DNA of 8,229 nt from an uncultured Pseudomonadales bacterium. GTDB lineage: Bacteria; Pseudomonadota; Gammaproteobacteria; Pseudomonadales; Porticoccaceae. Position 1 is the first letter of the stretch; each line of letters starts with the position of its first letter. Where the stretch lies: assembly GCA_937998635.1 (NCBI GenBank), contig CALLDA010000055.1:1-8229 (forward strand), in the 5' to 3' direction. The translations under genes were made by a program, and so were the position numbers. This document shows positions 1 to 7,545 of the stretch, in pieces. The notes under the pieces are model-generated. The model was not told the origin of the DNA. It was given only the letters and a program-made list of their open reading frames with translations, and made no database searches.

Positions 1-2218
1 ATGCTTGCTTAATTTCATCGAGCAGGTTGTAAATAATGCTGTAATAGCGGATCTCAACGCCTTCCGATTCCGCCAGGCGTCGAGCCGATGTGTCAGCCCG
101 CACGTTAAAACCGATCACCACTGCGCCGCTGCTCATCGCCAGATTTATATCGGAGCTGTTTAGCCCACCGACACCAGAGGAGACAATGTTCACGGCGACT
201 TCATCAGTACCAAAGTCGGCCAGCGCAGACAGTATCGCTTCCAGGGAACCGCGCACATCAGCTTTCACCAGTACAGCTAATTCTTTTTTCCCGGCACCTT
301 CAAAGGTGGCAAACATGTTTTCGAGCTGGGAAGCCTGCTGGCGAACGACTTTTTCTTCGCGCATTTTTTGCTGGCGGAACTCGGCCACTTCACGAGCCTT
401 GCGTTCATCACTCATCACCGCAAATTCATCACCGGCATTGGGCGGGCTATCGAGCCCCAATATTTCCACCGGAATCGACGGACCTGCCTGATCAACCGGT
501 TGACCCGCTTCGTCGGTCATCGCACGGATTCTGCCAACACTTTGTCCAGCCAGAACAAGATCGCCTTTATTCAAGGTGCCAACCTGTACCAAAGCTGTAG
601 CCACTACACCACGGCCTTTCTCAAGACGTGCTTCGACAATGACACCCTGGGCCGGCACGTCGATTGCTGCGGTTAGCTCGAGTAATTCAGACTGTAACAA
701 AATAGCTTCAAGCAATTCGTCTATGCCTTCTCCGGTATGGGCAGAGACATTGACGAACTGCGTATCGCCGCCCCAACCTTCTGGAATAACTTCTTTCGCA
801 GCCAGCTCATTAGTGACGCGCTCAGGATCAGCACCTTCTTTATCTATCTTATTGATAGCCACAACAATAGGCACACCTGCAGCCTTGGCATGGAGTATGG
901 CTTCCTCGGTTTGAGGCATCACACCGTCATCGGCTGCGACCACCAAAATCACCACGTCAGTGGATTGCGCACCCCGAGCACGCATGGCGGTAAATGCTGC
1001 GTGACCTGGGGTATCCAGAAAAGTCACCATGCCCTGAGGGGTATCAACGTGGTAGGCACCTATATGCTGGGTGATTCCGCCAGCCTCACCTGAAGCAACA
1101 CGGCTACTGCGAATATAATCAAGTAGTGATGTTTTACCGTGATCAACGTGGCCCATCACCGTGACCACCGGAGCTCGCTTCTCTTCAAGACCATCGATAG
1201 AAAGGGCTTCTCGCAACGCGTCTTCTATCGTGTCCACTTCACCTTTAACACTAACGGCAGTATGACCCAGCTCTTCAACAACGAGTGTGGCAGTATCACG
1301 ATCGACACTTTCGTTGATCGTGACCATGGCACCCAGCTTCATTAGCTCCTTGATCACCACACCCGCTTTCACGGACATTTGCTGAGCTAAATCACTCACA
1401 ACAATGGTGTCGCCAATTTCTACGGTGTGAACCGTCTTCGCTGTTGGCTTTTTGAAGACATGGACATTCTCAACCTTGACGACAGGAATACCAGAGGTCA
1501 AACGAGGTTTTTTAAGTTCATCATCATCGATATCTGCTTCATCGACGAGAGAACCGCCTCTCCGTTTACGGGTGCCTTTTACAGCCTTTTTCTTTTTCGG
1601 CCGATCTTCAGGATCATCATCTGGTTTATCGCGCTTTTTACCCAAACGCACTGAAACATCGTCAGTCACTTCTGCAGGTAAAACTGGCGTTGATAATTTG
1701 GTAACAGGTTCTTGCTTAGGCGCTTCTTCTACTGCGGACTCTTTACTTAAGGCTACATGATCAGTGGCTAACTGACTCTCTTCTTCCTGCTTTCGACGCG
1801 CGGCTATCGCTGCTAAACGCTTTGATTCTGCATCTTCCAACGTAGCCTGATAATCGTCTGCAGCGGCCGCTACGGGTTCGGCAGCAGCGGTTTCGGTTGG
1901 TTCCGCTTCTGAGTCAGGCAAACTGGCATCACGCTTGACGTAAGTGCGCTTTTTGCGCACCTCAACATTAACGGATTTGCGTCCGGACCCTGCCTTTAAA
2001 GTACTAATACTCTTGCGACGCAGGGTGATTTTTTTAGGTTCGCTCGATTGATCACCATGGAGGCTTTTCAAATAGGCCAACAGGGTCTGTTTTTCTTCGT
2101 CTGAAACCGAAGCATCACCGGTTTTATGAGAAAGACCGGCCTGCTCCATCTGCGCTAGCAGGCGTTCTACCGACGCGCCTACAGTTTCGGCTAATTCACT
2201 CACGGTCACTTCAGCCAT
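1..2218 (-). CDS. infB: Translation initiation factor IF-2 (3' end beyond window)
   Basis: IF2 is the cytoplasmic GTPase that brings fMet-tRNA to the 30S subunit and promotes joining of the 50S subunit. I read 739 codons from the ATG at 2218 to the window edge, with the same frame at both ends and no break. The domains in order are an IF2_N module (about 1-52), an IF2-associated basic segment (57-97), a highly charged low-complexity linker (98-250), a second IF2_N-like module (264-320) and the G domain. The GTPase motifs are G1 GHVDHGKT (356-363), G2 GGITQHIGAY (380-389), G3 DTPGH (402-406), G4 NKID (456-459) and G5 SAH (492-494). Next come the beta-barrel domain (about 520-610) and most of domain III. 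The C-terminal fMet-tRNA-binding domain is off the window, roughly 110 residues judging by E. coli IF2. A GAGGA ribosome-binding site (2225-2229) lies 6 bases before the ATG. The gene follows nusA by 56 bases and is probably cotranscribed with it. No homologue search was possible, but the motifs are unambiguous. Confidence 0.98.
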   Translation of the reverse strand, partial: MAEVTVSELAETVGASVERLLAQMEQAGLSHKTGDASVSDEEKQTLLAYLKSLHGDQSSEPKKITLRRKSISTLKAGSGRKSVNVEVRKKRTYVKRDASLPDSEAEPTETAAAEPVAAAADDYQATLEDAESKRLAAIAARRKQEEESQLATDHVALSKESAVEEAPKQEPVTKLSTPVLPAEVTDDVSVRLGKKRDKPDDDPEDRPKKKKAVKGTRKRRGGSLVDEADIDDDELKKPRLTSGIPVVKVENVHVFKKPTAKTVHTVEIGDTIVVSDLAQQMSVKAGVVIKELMKLGAMVTINESVDRDTATLVVEELGHTAVSVKGEVDTIEDALREALSIDGLEEKRAPVVTVMGHVDHGKTSLLDYIRSSRVASGEAGGITQHIGAYHVDTPQGMVTFLDTPGHAAFTAMRARGAQSTDVVILVVAADDGVMPQTEEAILHAKAAGVPIVVAINKIDKEGADPERVTNELAAKEVIPEGWGGDTQFVNVSAHTGEGIDELLEAILLQSELLELTAAIDVPAQGVIVEARLEKGRGVVATALVQVGTLNKGDLVLAGQSVGRIRAMTDEAGQPVDQAGPSIPVEILGLDSPPNAGDEFAVMSDERKAREVAEFRQQKMREEKVVRQQASQLENMFATFEGAGKKELAVLVKADVRGSLEAILSALADFGTDEVAVNIVSSGVGGLNSSDINLAMSSGAVVIGFNVRADTSARRLAESEGVEIRYYSIIYNLLDEIKQA

Positions 2219-2274
2219 CAGATTTCCTCATTAATTACCTTTCGCAACACGCAACATAAAACGTTTTATAGCGA

Positions 2275-3759
2275 CTATTCTGCAAACCAGGGTGCGCGGG
2301 CCGTCAAAATCAGCTCACCAGCACGTTCCGGATCAATATTTTCAATATCTAGCAAGTCATCAACGGATAGTTCAGCAAGGTCTTCCATTGTCACGATGCC
2401 ACCAGCCGCTAATTTGCAGGCCAGGGTCTGATCCATACCTTCCATGGTCAGTAAATCTTCAGCAGGTTCGGCATTGGACAACTCTTCTTCCGAGGCCAGT
2501 GCATGGGTCAGAAGGGCATCTTTGGCCCGAGCGCGTAGGGCCTCAGCAATTTCTGCATCAAAACCTTCGATGCTCGCCAATTCTTCGAGAGGCACATAGG
2601 CGACTTCCTCTAAAGTGGTAAAGCCTTCCTCAACCAGAACAATCGCGACATCTTCATCGATATCAAGCTTGTTGATAAATTGCTCGACTACACCGCCGGT
2701 TTCTTCGTTTTGTTTTTCTTCGAAGTCCTCAACCGTCATGACATTGACATGCCAGCCAGTCAATTCCGATGCCAGACGCACATTTTGTCCATTTTTACCG
2801 ATGGCCTGGGCAAGGTTATCCTGAGCCACCGCTACTTCCATGCTGTGGTTGTCTTCATCGACAATAATAGCCTCAACTTCGGCCGGCGCCATGGCATTGA
2901 TCATCAACTGTGCCAAATTATCATCCCAAAGTACGATATCAATACGTTCGCCATCAAGCTCGCCGGACACCGCCTGTACCCGAGCACCGCGCATACCCAC
3001 ACAAGCGCCAATAGGGTCAATACGCCCATCGTTGGTTTTGACAGCAATTTTGGCACGTGAATCAACGTCACGCGCAACGGCGCGGATTTCTATTACCTGC
3101 TCAGCGATTTCCGGCACTTCAACACGAAATAATTCTATCAACATTTCGTTACAAGCCCGGCTCAATAATAATTGTGGACCACGACCCTCAGTTCGGATGT
3201 CATACAAAATGGCGCGAACGCGATCATTAACACGAAATACTTCTCGGCCCACCAGCTCTTCACGGGGCATCAAGCCTTCGGCATTGTTACCCAGCTCAAC
3301 GATGATATGCTCTCGGGTAACCTTTTTAACCGTGCCGCTGATCAATTCACCGATTCTGTCACGATACCTGGCAACCACCAGCTCGCGCTCAGCTTCACGT
3401 ACCTTCTGAACGATTACCTGTTTGGCTGCCTGTGCAGCGATACGCCCAAATTCAACATTTTCTACTTCTTCCTCATATATATCGCCTGCGACCAGTGCGG
3501 GGTTTTTTTCATGGGCTTCTTCGAGAGTGAATTGGGTACCTAGCTCTGCCAGGGTATCGTCATCAACAACACCCCACCAGCGAGTGCTTTTGTACTCACC
3601 GGTATCGCGATTGATAAGCACTTTGATATTAGCGTCTTCGTCATAGCGCTTTTTAGTCGCCATTGCCAAAGCTTCTTCGATAGCCTCGAAAATGACTTCT
3701 TTTGCTACGCCCTTTTCGTTGGAAACCGCCTCGGCAACCAAAATTATTTCGTTATCCAT
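2275..3759 (-). CDS. nusA: Transcription termination/antitermination factor NusA
   Basis: NusA binds RNA polymerase and nascent RNA. It modulates pausing and intrinsic termination and takes part in antitermination of rRNA operons. The 494 residues match the usual 495 of E. coli NusA. Visible domains are the RNAP-binding N-terminal domain (1-130), the S1 domain (about 135-200), KH1 with its GMRG loop (255-258) in a nearly invariant stretch to about 280, and KH2 with GKNG (321-324) followed by QNVRLASELTGW. Two acidic helix-hairpin repeats follow (about 362-420 and 433-490). They are the AR1/AR2 repeats typical of gammaproteobacteria; AR2 contacts the alpha subunit of RNA polymerase in E. coli. 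The ATG is preceded by a GAGGC ribosome-binding site (3766-3770) at 6 bases spacing, which supports this start. The gene begins 23 bases after rimP and precedes infB, the classical operon order. In E. coli this operon is autoregulated by NusA; I see no direct evidence for that here. Confidence 0.98.
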   Translation of the reverse strand: MDNEIILVAEAVSNEKGVAKEVIFEAIEEALAMATKKRYDEDANIKVLINRDTGEYKSTRWWGVVDDDTLAELGTQFTLEEAHEKNPALVAGDIYEEEVENVEFGRIAAQAAKQVIVQKVREAERELVVARYRDRIGELISGTVKKVTREHIIVELGNNAEGLMPREELVGREVFRVNDRVRAILYDIRTEGRGPQLLLSRACNEMLIELFRVEVPEIAEQVIEIRAVARDVDSRAKIAVKTNDGRIDPIGACVGMRGARVQAVSGELDGERIDIVLWDDNLAQLMINAMAPAEVEAIIVDEDNHSMEVAVAQDNLAQAIGKNGQNVRLASELTGWHVNVMTVEDFEEKQNEETGGVVEQFINKLDIDEDVAIVLVEEGFTTLEEVAYVPLEELASIEGFDAEIAEALRARAKDALLTHALASEEELSNAEPAEDLLTMEGMDQTLACKLAAGGIVTMEDLAELSVDDLLDIENIDPERAGELILTARAPWFAE

Positions 3760-3782
3760 TCACAAGCCTCATCATTTTTTGG

Positions 3783-4238
3783 CTAAAAGCGAGGAACCAC
3801 TCTCGCCTTTTCGATACTTTCAAATGGAAACAGGTATTCGTGATCATCGACCACAATAACGACATCACCTGCTTCAACCGCCTTTAGCTGACCTTTAAAT
3901 TTACGCCTCTCTTCATAAGGGAAGCGTAATTTCAAATCAATTGTCTCACCAACATACTTACCATATTGGGCCGGTGAATAGAGCGGCCGATCCAGGCCGG
4001 GAGAAGACACTTCTAAAGTATATTCACCATGAATAGGGTCTTCCACATCCAGCACCGAGCCTAGCTGGCGGCTAAACTGCTGACAATCTTCTATGCCTAT
4101 ACCATCTTCTCGATCGATATACACCCTCAGGACACTCGTTGTGCTGCGGGCGAAATATTCCACGCCCCATAGCTCAAAACCCATCGCCACAGCAAGTGGT
4201 TCAATCAACGATGCTAATGTCTCACGTGAAACCGACAT
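3783..4238 (-). CDS. rimP: Ribosome maturation factor RimP
   Basis: RimP is a small cytoplasmic protein needed for efficient maturation of the 30S subunit. The 151-residue product has the usual family length (150 in E. coli). The N-terminal alpha/beta domain contains GFELWGVEY (20-28), a VLRVYID strand (36-42) and the signature LEVSSPGLDRPL (75-86). The C-terminal SH3-like barrel runs from about 90 to 151 and ends in VVPRF, as in relatives. The ATG at 4238 has an AGG core (4246-4248) 7 bases upstream. It is the first protein gene after the initiator tRNA terminator and lies 23 bases before nusA, the conserved rimP-nusA-infB arrangement. Transcription could come from the weak local promoter candidate at 4272-4300 or by readthrough of the tRNA terminator. 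I cannot tell which dominates. Confidence 0.97.
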   Translation of the reverse strand: MSVSRETLASLIEPLAVAMGFELWGVEYFARSTTSVLRVYIDREDGIGIEDCQQFSRQLGSVLDVEDPIHGEYTLEVSSPGLDRPLYSPAQYGKYVGETIDLKLRFPYEERRKFKGQLKAVEAGDVVIVVDDHEYLFPFESIEKARVVPRF

Positions 4239-4271
4239 TTACCTGCCTAATTCTTGCCTGCGTAACAAGCC

Positions 4272-4300
4272 AATAAACAGCCTGGCTAATCGCTGGGCAA
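4272..4300 (-). promoter_or_regulatory. Weak candidate sigma70 promoter for rimP-nusA-infB
   Basis: On the minus strand a TTGCCC (4295-4300) and a TTTATT (4272-4277) are separated by exactly 17 bases. Each box matches four of six consensus positions. Transcription would start near 4265, giving a leader of about 27 bases before rimP. The location, directly after the tRNA terminator and before a three-gene operon, is what makes it plausible. The match quality alone would not be convincing in AT-rich DNA. Confidence 0.3.
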
Positions 4301-4310
4301 AAAATAATCC

Positions 4311-4340
4311 ATAAACAAAAAGCCCCTGTAAACAGGGGCT
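4311..4340 (-). terminator. Intrinsic terminator after tRNA-fMet
   Basis: Read on the minus strand, an 8-bp perfect stem AGCCCCTG / CAGGGGCT (4333-4340 pairing with 4321-4328) closes a four-base TTTA loop and is followed at once by TTTTGTTTAT (4311-4320). A GC-rich stem with a T-rich tail is the standard Rho-independent terminator. It lies 42 bases past the 3' CCA of the initiator tRNA and before rimP, so it should end the tRNA transcript, with partial readthrough possible. On the plus strand the stem is followed by AAACGCAA, so it would not work in that direction. Confidence 0.9.
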
Positions 4341-4382
4341 AAACGCAATGCACTAACAGGCAGCAAACACCCAGCGCAATAT

Positions 4383-4459
<77 letters not shown>

Positions 4460-4559
4460 ATCAATTCTTCAATCTCGCATCAGCACTCCAAACGTTAGCT
4501 CTAGCGCTATGCCCCCAACCGCTAATCCTGGTAAAAACCGGCTGTCTCAAGGGCGGAGA

Positions 4560-4588
4560 ATTATAGGGCTGAGGCCCACTCTGGTCAA
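4560..4588 (-). promoter_or_regulatory. Strong sigma70 promoter for the initiator tRNA
   Basis: On the minus strand the -35 box TTGACC (4583-4588) and the -10 box TATAAT (4560-4565, a perfect match) are separated by the optimal 17 bases. Transcription should start near 4552-4553, giving a 5' leader of about 93 bases that RNase P would remove from the tRNA. The bases after the -10 read TCTCCGCCC, a GC-rich discriminator of the kind found in stable-RNA promoters under stringent (ppGpp) control. That regulation is inferred from the discriminator alone. Confidence 0.82.
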
Positions 4589-4629
4589 GCACTTACGACC
4601 TTATATAACACTTAATCGAGGCTATTTCA

Positions 4630-4668
4630 GTATCCCCACAACCACTTATTAGGGGGATACAAACCCCC
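4630..4668 (-). repeat. Two overlapping, mutually exclusive hairpins between the tRNA genes
   Basis: Read on the minus strand, GGGGG (4664-4668) can pair with CCCCC (4652-4656) across a seven-base loop. Alternatively GTATCCCC (4653-4660) can pair perfectly with GGGGATAC (4630-4637) across a 15-base loop. Both stems use bases 4653-4656, so only one can form at a time. Neither is followed by a run of T, so I do not call an intrinsic terminator. The site lies 63 bases downstream of tRNA-Leu and upstream of the tRNA-fMet promoter. It could act in 3'-end processing or Rho-dependent termination of the secG-tRNA-Leu transcript, or have no role. Confidence 0.45.
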
Positions 4669-4730
4669 ATGACCGAGGACCGAAAAGTACACCATGATTA
4701 CAATTGACAACTAGCTACCGATCTTCAATA

Positions 4731-4815
4731 TGGTGCCCAAGGCCGGACTTGAACCGGCACGGCTTACGCCACTACCCCCTCAAGATAGCGTGTCTACCAA
4801 TTCCACCACTTGGGC
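4731..4815 (-). tRNA. tRNA-Leu (anticodon GAG)
   Basis: The 85-base class II cloverleaf has a perfect seven-pair acceptor (GCCCAAG / CTTGGGC), discriminator A73 and an encoded CCA. The anticodon stem is CTATC/GGTAG with loop TTGAGGG, which places GAG at 34-36 and reads CUC/CUU leucine codons. The long variable arm has a GGC/GCC stem with a GTAA loop. The T arm is GCCGG / CCGGC around TTCAAGT. E. coli leuU has the same anticodon and the same place between secG and the initiator tRNA. The 5' end lies only 17 bases after the secG stop and I see no promoter in that gap, so it is probably released from the secG transcript by RNase P and 3' processing. Confidence 0.97.
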
Positions 4816-4832
4816 AAATTCTGCACTACAGT

Positions 4833-5270
4833 TCATTCGTTTTCTAATACCGGGACATCTATCACCGGGATATCAGCGTCTAACTCTGGAATACCCAATG
4901 TCTCGCCGGTATCTAGACCATCACCACCGAGAGCCTGGCTGTCTGTGCTGAGCGAGGGTATTTCAGCCTCTTCGATAGCTTGCTGACTCTCAGCTTCAAG
5001 TATTTCCATGGCAGGCAGATCTACATCACCTATGCCAGCGTTGTTACGAGCCTTCATCGCTAGAGTCAGGCTGGTAACAAAAAATAATGTCGCCAATATT
5101 GCCGTCGCTTTGCTGAAAAAATTCCAGCTACCGGCGCTACCAAACAGTGTTTGAGAGCCACCGCCGCCGAACGATGCGCCGGCTTCAGCACCCTTACCTT
5201 GCTGTATCAAAATCAAACCGATAATAGACAATGCAATTAGCAGGTGTACTACCAGAATCAGTTTTTCCAT
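4833..5270 (-). CDS. secG: Preprotein translocase subunit SecG
   Basis: SecG is the small non-essential subunit of the inner-membrane SecYEG channel and stimulates SecA-driven export. The 145-residue product has two membrane segments (about 3-22 and 53-72). Between them lies the family signature QQGKGAEAGASFGGG (23-37), followed by TLFGSAG (41-47). The tail after residue 75 is about 70 residues long and has 18 acidic residues but no lysine or arginine, ending in a proline- and aspartate-rich stretch. E. coli SecG has 110 residues in total. The ATG overlaps the tpiA stop by one base (TGATG) and lacks a recognisable Shine-Dalgarno sequence, which points to translational coupling with tpiA. It is followed after 17 bases by tRNA-Leu, the conserved arrangement. 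Confidence 0.96.
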   Translation of the reverse strand: MEKLILVVHLLIALSIIGLILIQQGKGAEAGASFGGGGSQTLFGSAGSWNFFSKATAILATLFFVTSLTLAMKARNNAGIGDVDLPAMEILEAESQQAIEEAEIPSLSTDSQALGGDGLDTGETLGIPELDADIPVIDVPVLENE

Positions 5271-6103
5271 CAGTTTAAGTCCGCTATTTTACAAATTCCC
5301 ACAAATTGGTCAGCGTCTAAAGATGCACCACCAACGAGCGCTCCATTAATATCCCGCTGCTTAAACAGCTGCTCTGCATTTTCTGTCGTCACACTGCCGC
5401 CATAAATCAGTTGTGTCTGCGCTCCAAAAACACCTAACTGGGAGCGAACTTCTAATAGCACCTGCTGAGCTACTTCCGCTGTTGCTACTTCGCCTGTGCC
5501 TATCGCCCATATAGGTTCATAAGCTATCACCGCTGAGGCTAAGGCCTCGACACCAACCCTGTCGATAATCGCATCAAGCTGGCCTTGCACGACTTGCCTG
5601 GTCTCGCCTCGCTTGTACTCAGCAGCGGTTTCGCCAACGCAGACTACCGGCTGCAAACCTGCTTTGCGCGCAGCGATGAATTTATTGGCTATCTGCCCAT
5701 CACTCTCATGATAGTTCTGACGCCGCTCGGAATGACCGATAATGACGTAGCGACAGGAAAATTCGCCCAGCATACCGCCTGATATTTCACCGGTATAGGC
5801 ACCACTTTCATATTCGCAAATATTTTGCGCGCCTATTTGTACTTGTACCGTCTGCTGTACGGCCTGCGCAGCCCTCTCAATCACCTCAAGCGAATCAGAG
5901 GCCGTGTCGTTGTGCAAAACATTTGCTACATCGGCTATAAATACCGCAGGCGGACAAATCACTACCTGGACATTAACGCTCCCAAGTCCTGACTGAATAT
6001 CCTCGGTCAGTTTTGCGACACTGCTCCGCGAGCCATTCATCTTCCAGTTGCCGATTATCAGTGCTTTGGATATCAATGGTTCAGGTGTCTGCGAATCAGG
6101 CAT
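5270..6103 (-). CDS. tpiA: Triosephosphate isomerase
   Basis: TpiA interconverts dihydroxyacetone phosphate and glyceraldehyde 3-phosphate in the cytoplasm (glycolysis and gluconeogenesis). With the ATG at 6103 it has 277 residues, against about 250-255 in most bacteria. The catalytic set is complete: N19 and K21 in GNWKMNG, H124 in IIGHSERR, and E196 in AYEPIWAIGTG, which also carries the mobile loop 6. The phosphate-binding YGGSV lies at 234-238. Two things account for the extra length: about 10 additional residues before GNWK, and an extra segment of about 20 residues (65-86) before IGAQN. The start is uncertain. The frame continues upstream to a TTG at 6130 (286 residues), but that codon has no ribosome-binding site. 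The ATG has a weak GGGA nearby. The gene starts 66 bases after glmM and overlaps secG by one base. Confidence 0.95.
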   Translation of the reverse strand: MPDSQTPEPLISKALIIGNWKMNGSRSSVAKLTEDIQSGLGSVNVQVVICPPAVFIADVANVLHNDTASDSLEVIERAAQAVQQTVQVQIGAQNICEYESGAYTGEISGGMLGEFSCRYVIIGHSERRQNYHESDGQIANKFIAARKAGLQPVVCVGETAAEYKRGETRQVVQGQLDAIIDRVGVEALASAVIAYEPIWAIGTGEVATAEVAQQVLLEVRSQLGVFGAQTQLIYGGSVTTENAEQLFKQRDINGALVGGASLDADQFVGICKIADLN

Positions 6104-6169
6104 TTCCCAGCCGCCGAAAAAGGGCGCCAATGGTAGCGAAATAGGTGACTACATACAAGGCGATTTACG

Positions 6170-7519
6170 CTATTTGGCTGCGGCTGCAACGACTTCAGCA
6201 ATGTCATTGGCAAGCTCCTTAACCAGGGTGATATCTTCGCCTTCGACCATGACTCGAACAATGGGTTCTGTGCCCGAAGGCCGCAAAAGAACCCGTCCAC
6301 TGCCAGCTAGCTTCCGCTCTGCCAGGTTAACAGCACCGAGCACCGCGGCCTGACCGAGATCTGCGCTACCGCTTATCGACACATTGACCAGAACCTGAGG
6401 CAATTTGTGCATGCCTTGTTTAAGCTCGTACAGGCTTTGCTCAGCTCCCTGCATGGCCATTAGTACTTGTAGGCAGGCAACAATACCATCTCCAGTGGTG
6501 GTGATATCGCCACAAACAATGTGCCCGGAATTTTCACCACCCAGATCCCAGTGCCGCTCTCGCATGGCTTCAATTACATAGCGATCACCCACCTGGGTGC
6601 GTACAAAGGGGACATTCAACTCGGCCATGTCCTTGTCCAAACCAAAATGACTCATCAGCGTACCGGCCACCCCACGACAGGCCTTACCGTTACTCTGCCG
6701 GGACTTGGCGATGATATAAAGCAGCTCATCACCATCGACTTCATGGCCCAGGTGATCGACAAAAAGCACTCGATCGCCATCGCCATCAAGGGCTATACCA
6801 GCGTCAGCCTGAATCTCGAGTACTTTTTCCCGAAGCCGATCTGGGCTGGTAGAACCACAGTCATCGTTGATATTGATGCCATTAGGTTGAACACCCAACT
6901 CATGCACGGTGGCACCCAATTCTCGCAGCACATCCGGGGCCACGTGGTAGGTCGCACCATGGGCGCAATCGACGACCAACTTAACCCCGGCCAGACTAAA
7001 ACCATAGGGCAAGGTGCCCTTGCAAAACTCGATATATCTTCCCGCAGCGTCAGTCACCCGGTGCGCGCGGCCCAGGTCGATTGATTCACTGGTAACCACA
7101 TCAAGATCCAGGTAGCGCTCGATTTCATGCTCTATTTCATCGGGTAATTTGAAGCCATTCGCACCAAAGAACTTGATGCCGTTATCCTGAAATGGATTGT
7201 GAGAGGCGCTGATCACAATGCCCGCCTGGGCGCGGAAAGTGCGTGTCAAATAGGCCACTGCCGGCGTCGGCATGGGGCCTAGCAAACTCACATCGACGCC
7301 AGCGGCAATAATCCCGGCCTGCAAAGCAGACTCAAACATATAGCCGGACACGCGCGTATCTTTTCCGATCAAAATAAGCTTTCGACCCTGACCGCTTAGC
7401 TGGCTGTCGCCAAACACTTTCCCAGCGGCCCAGCCCAGCTTTAGAACAAAATCTACCGTGATCGGATAGTTGCCGACCTGCCCGCGAACACCATCTGTGC
7501 CGAAAAATCGCTTGCTCAT
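6170..7519 (-). CDS. glmM: Phosphoglucosamine mutase GlmM
   Basis: GlmM converts glucosamine 6-phosphate to glucosamine 1-phosphate, the step before GlmU in making UDP-GlcNAc for peptidoglycan and lipopolysaccharide. The 449-residue product is full length (445 in E. coli). All four active-site elements of the alpha-D-phosphohexomutase family are present. These are the phosphoserine loop ISASHNP with S106 as the phosphorylated residue, the Mg-binding DGDGDR (245-250), the sugar-specificity loop GGENSGH (327-333), and the phosphate-binding RPSGTEP (413-419). The N-terminal FFGTDGVRG is also typical of GlmM. The ATG at 7519 is the start because it directly precedes that conserved N-terminus. The nearest AGGA-like site is about 13 bases upstream, a rather long spacing. 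It follows folP by 26 bases, as in many gammaproteobacteria. Confidence 0.98.
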   Translation of the reverse strand: MSKRFFGTDGVRGQVGNYPITVDFVLKLGWAAGKVFGDSQLSGQGRKLILIGKDTRVSGYMFESALQAGIIAAGVDVSLLGPMPTPAVAYLTRTFRAQAGIVISASHNPFQDNGIKFFGANGFKLPDEIEHEIERYLDLDVVTSESIDLGRAHRVTDAAGRYIEFCKGTLPYGFSLAGVKLVVDCAHGATYHVAPDVLRELGATVHELGVQPNGININDDCGSTSPDRLREKVLEIQADAGIALDGDGDRVLFVDHLGHEVDGDELLYIIAKSRQSNGKACRGVAGTLMSHFGLDKDMAELNVPFVRTQVGDRYVIEAMRERHWDLGGENSGHIVCGDITTTGDGIVACLQVLMAMQGAEQSLYELKQGMHKLPQVLVNVSISGSADLGQAAVLGAVNLAERKLAGSGRVLLRPSGTEPIVRVMVEGEDITLVKELANDIAEVVAAAAK

Positions 7520-7545
7520 GATTTACTAAACTTGTCCTGTCAGGG

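Noticed and set aside
90..491. Plus-strand ORF of 133 codons, with others to 1760
   Set aside because: All lie antisense to infB, which has one unbroken frame and complete GTPase motifs.
2256..2269. 14-base palindrome ATAAAACGTTTTAT between nusA and infB
   Set aside because: It is AT-rich and short, with no second copy and no terminator tail, so it could be chance; a weak regulator site cannot be excluded.
2840..3409. Plus-strand ORF of 189 codons
   Set aside because: It is antisense to the conserved S1 and KH domains of nusA; its Ser/Arg/Thr-rich composition is a shadow of the real gene's codon use.
4704..4734. Plus-strand TTGACA followed by TATGGT
   Set aside because: The spacing is 19 bases, the -10 match is partly tRNA-Leu sequence, and nothing on the plus strand would be transcribed.
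4730..4951. Plus-strand ORF of 73 codons beginning MVPKAGLEPARL
   Set aside because: It is the antisense reading of tRNA-Leu and the secG 3' end. This kind of false protein is a well-known artefact over leucine tRNA genes.
6521..7084. Plus-strand ORF of 187 codons
   Set aside because: It lies wholly antisense to glmM, whose active-site motifs fill the opposite strand; the plus-strand protein shows no family motif.
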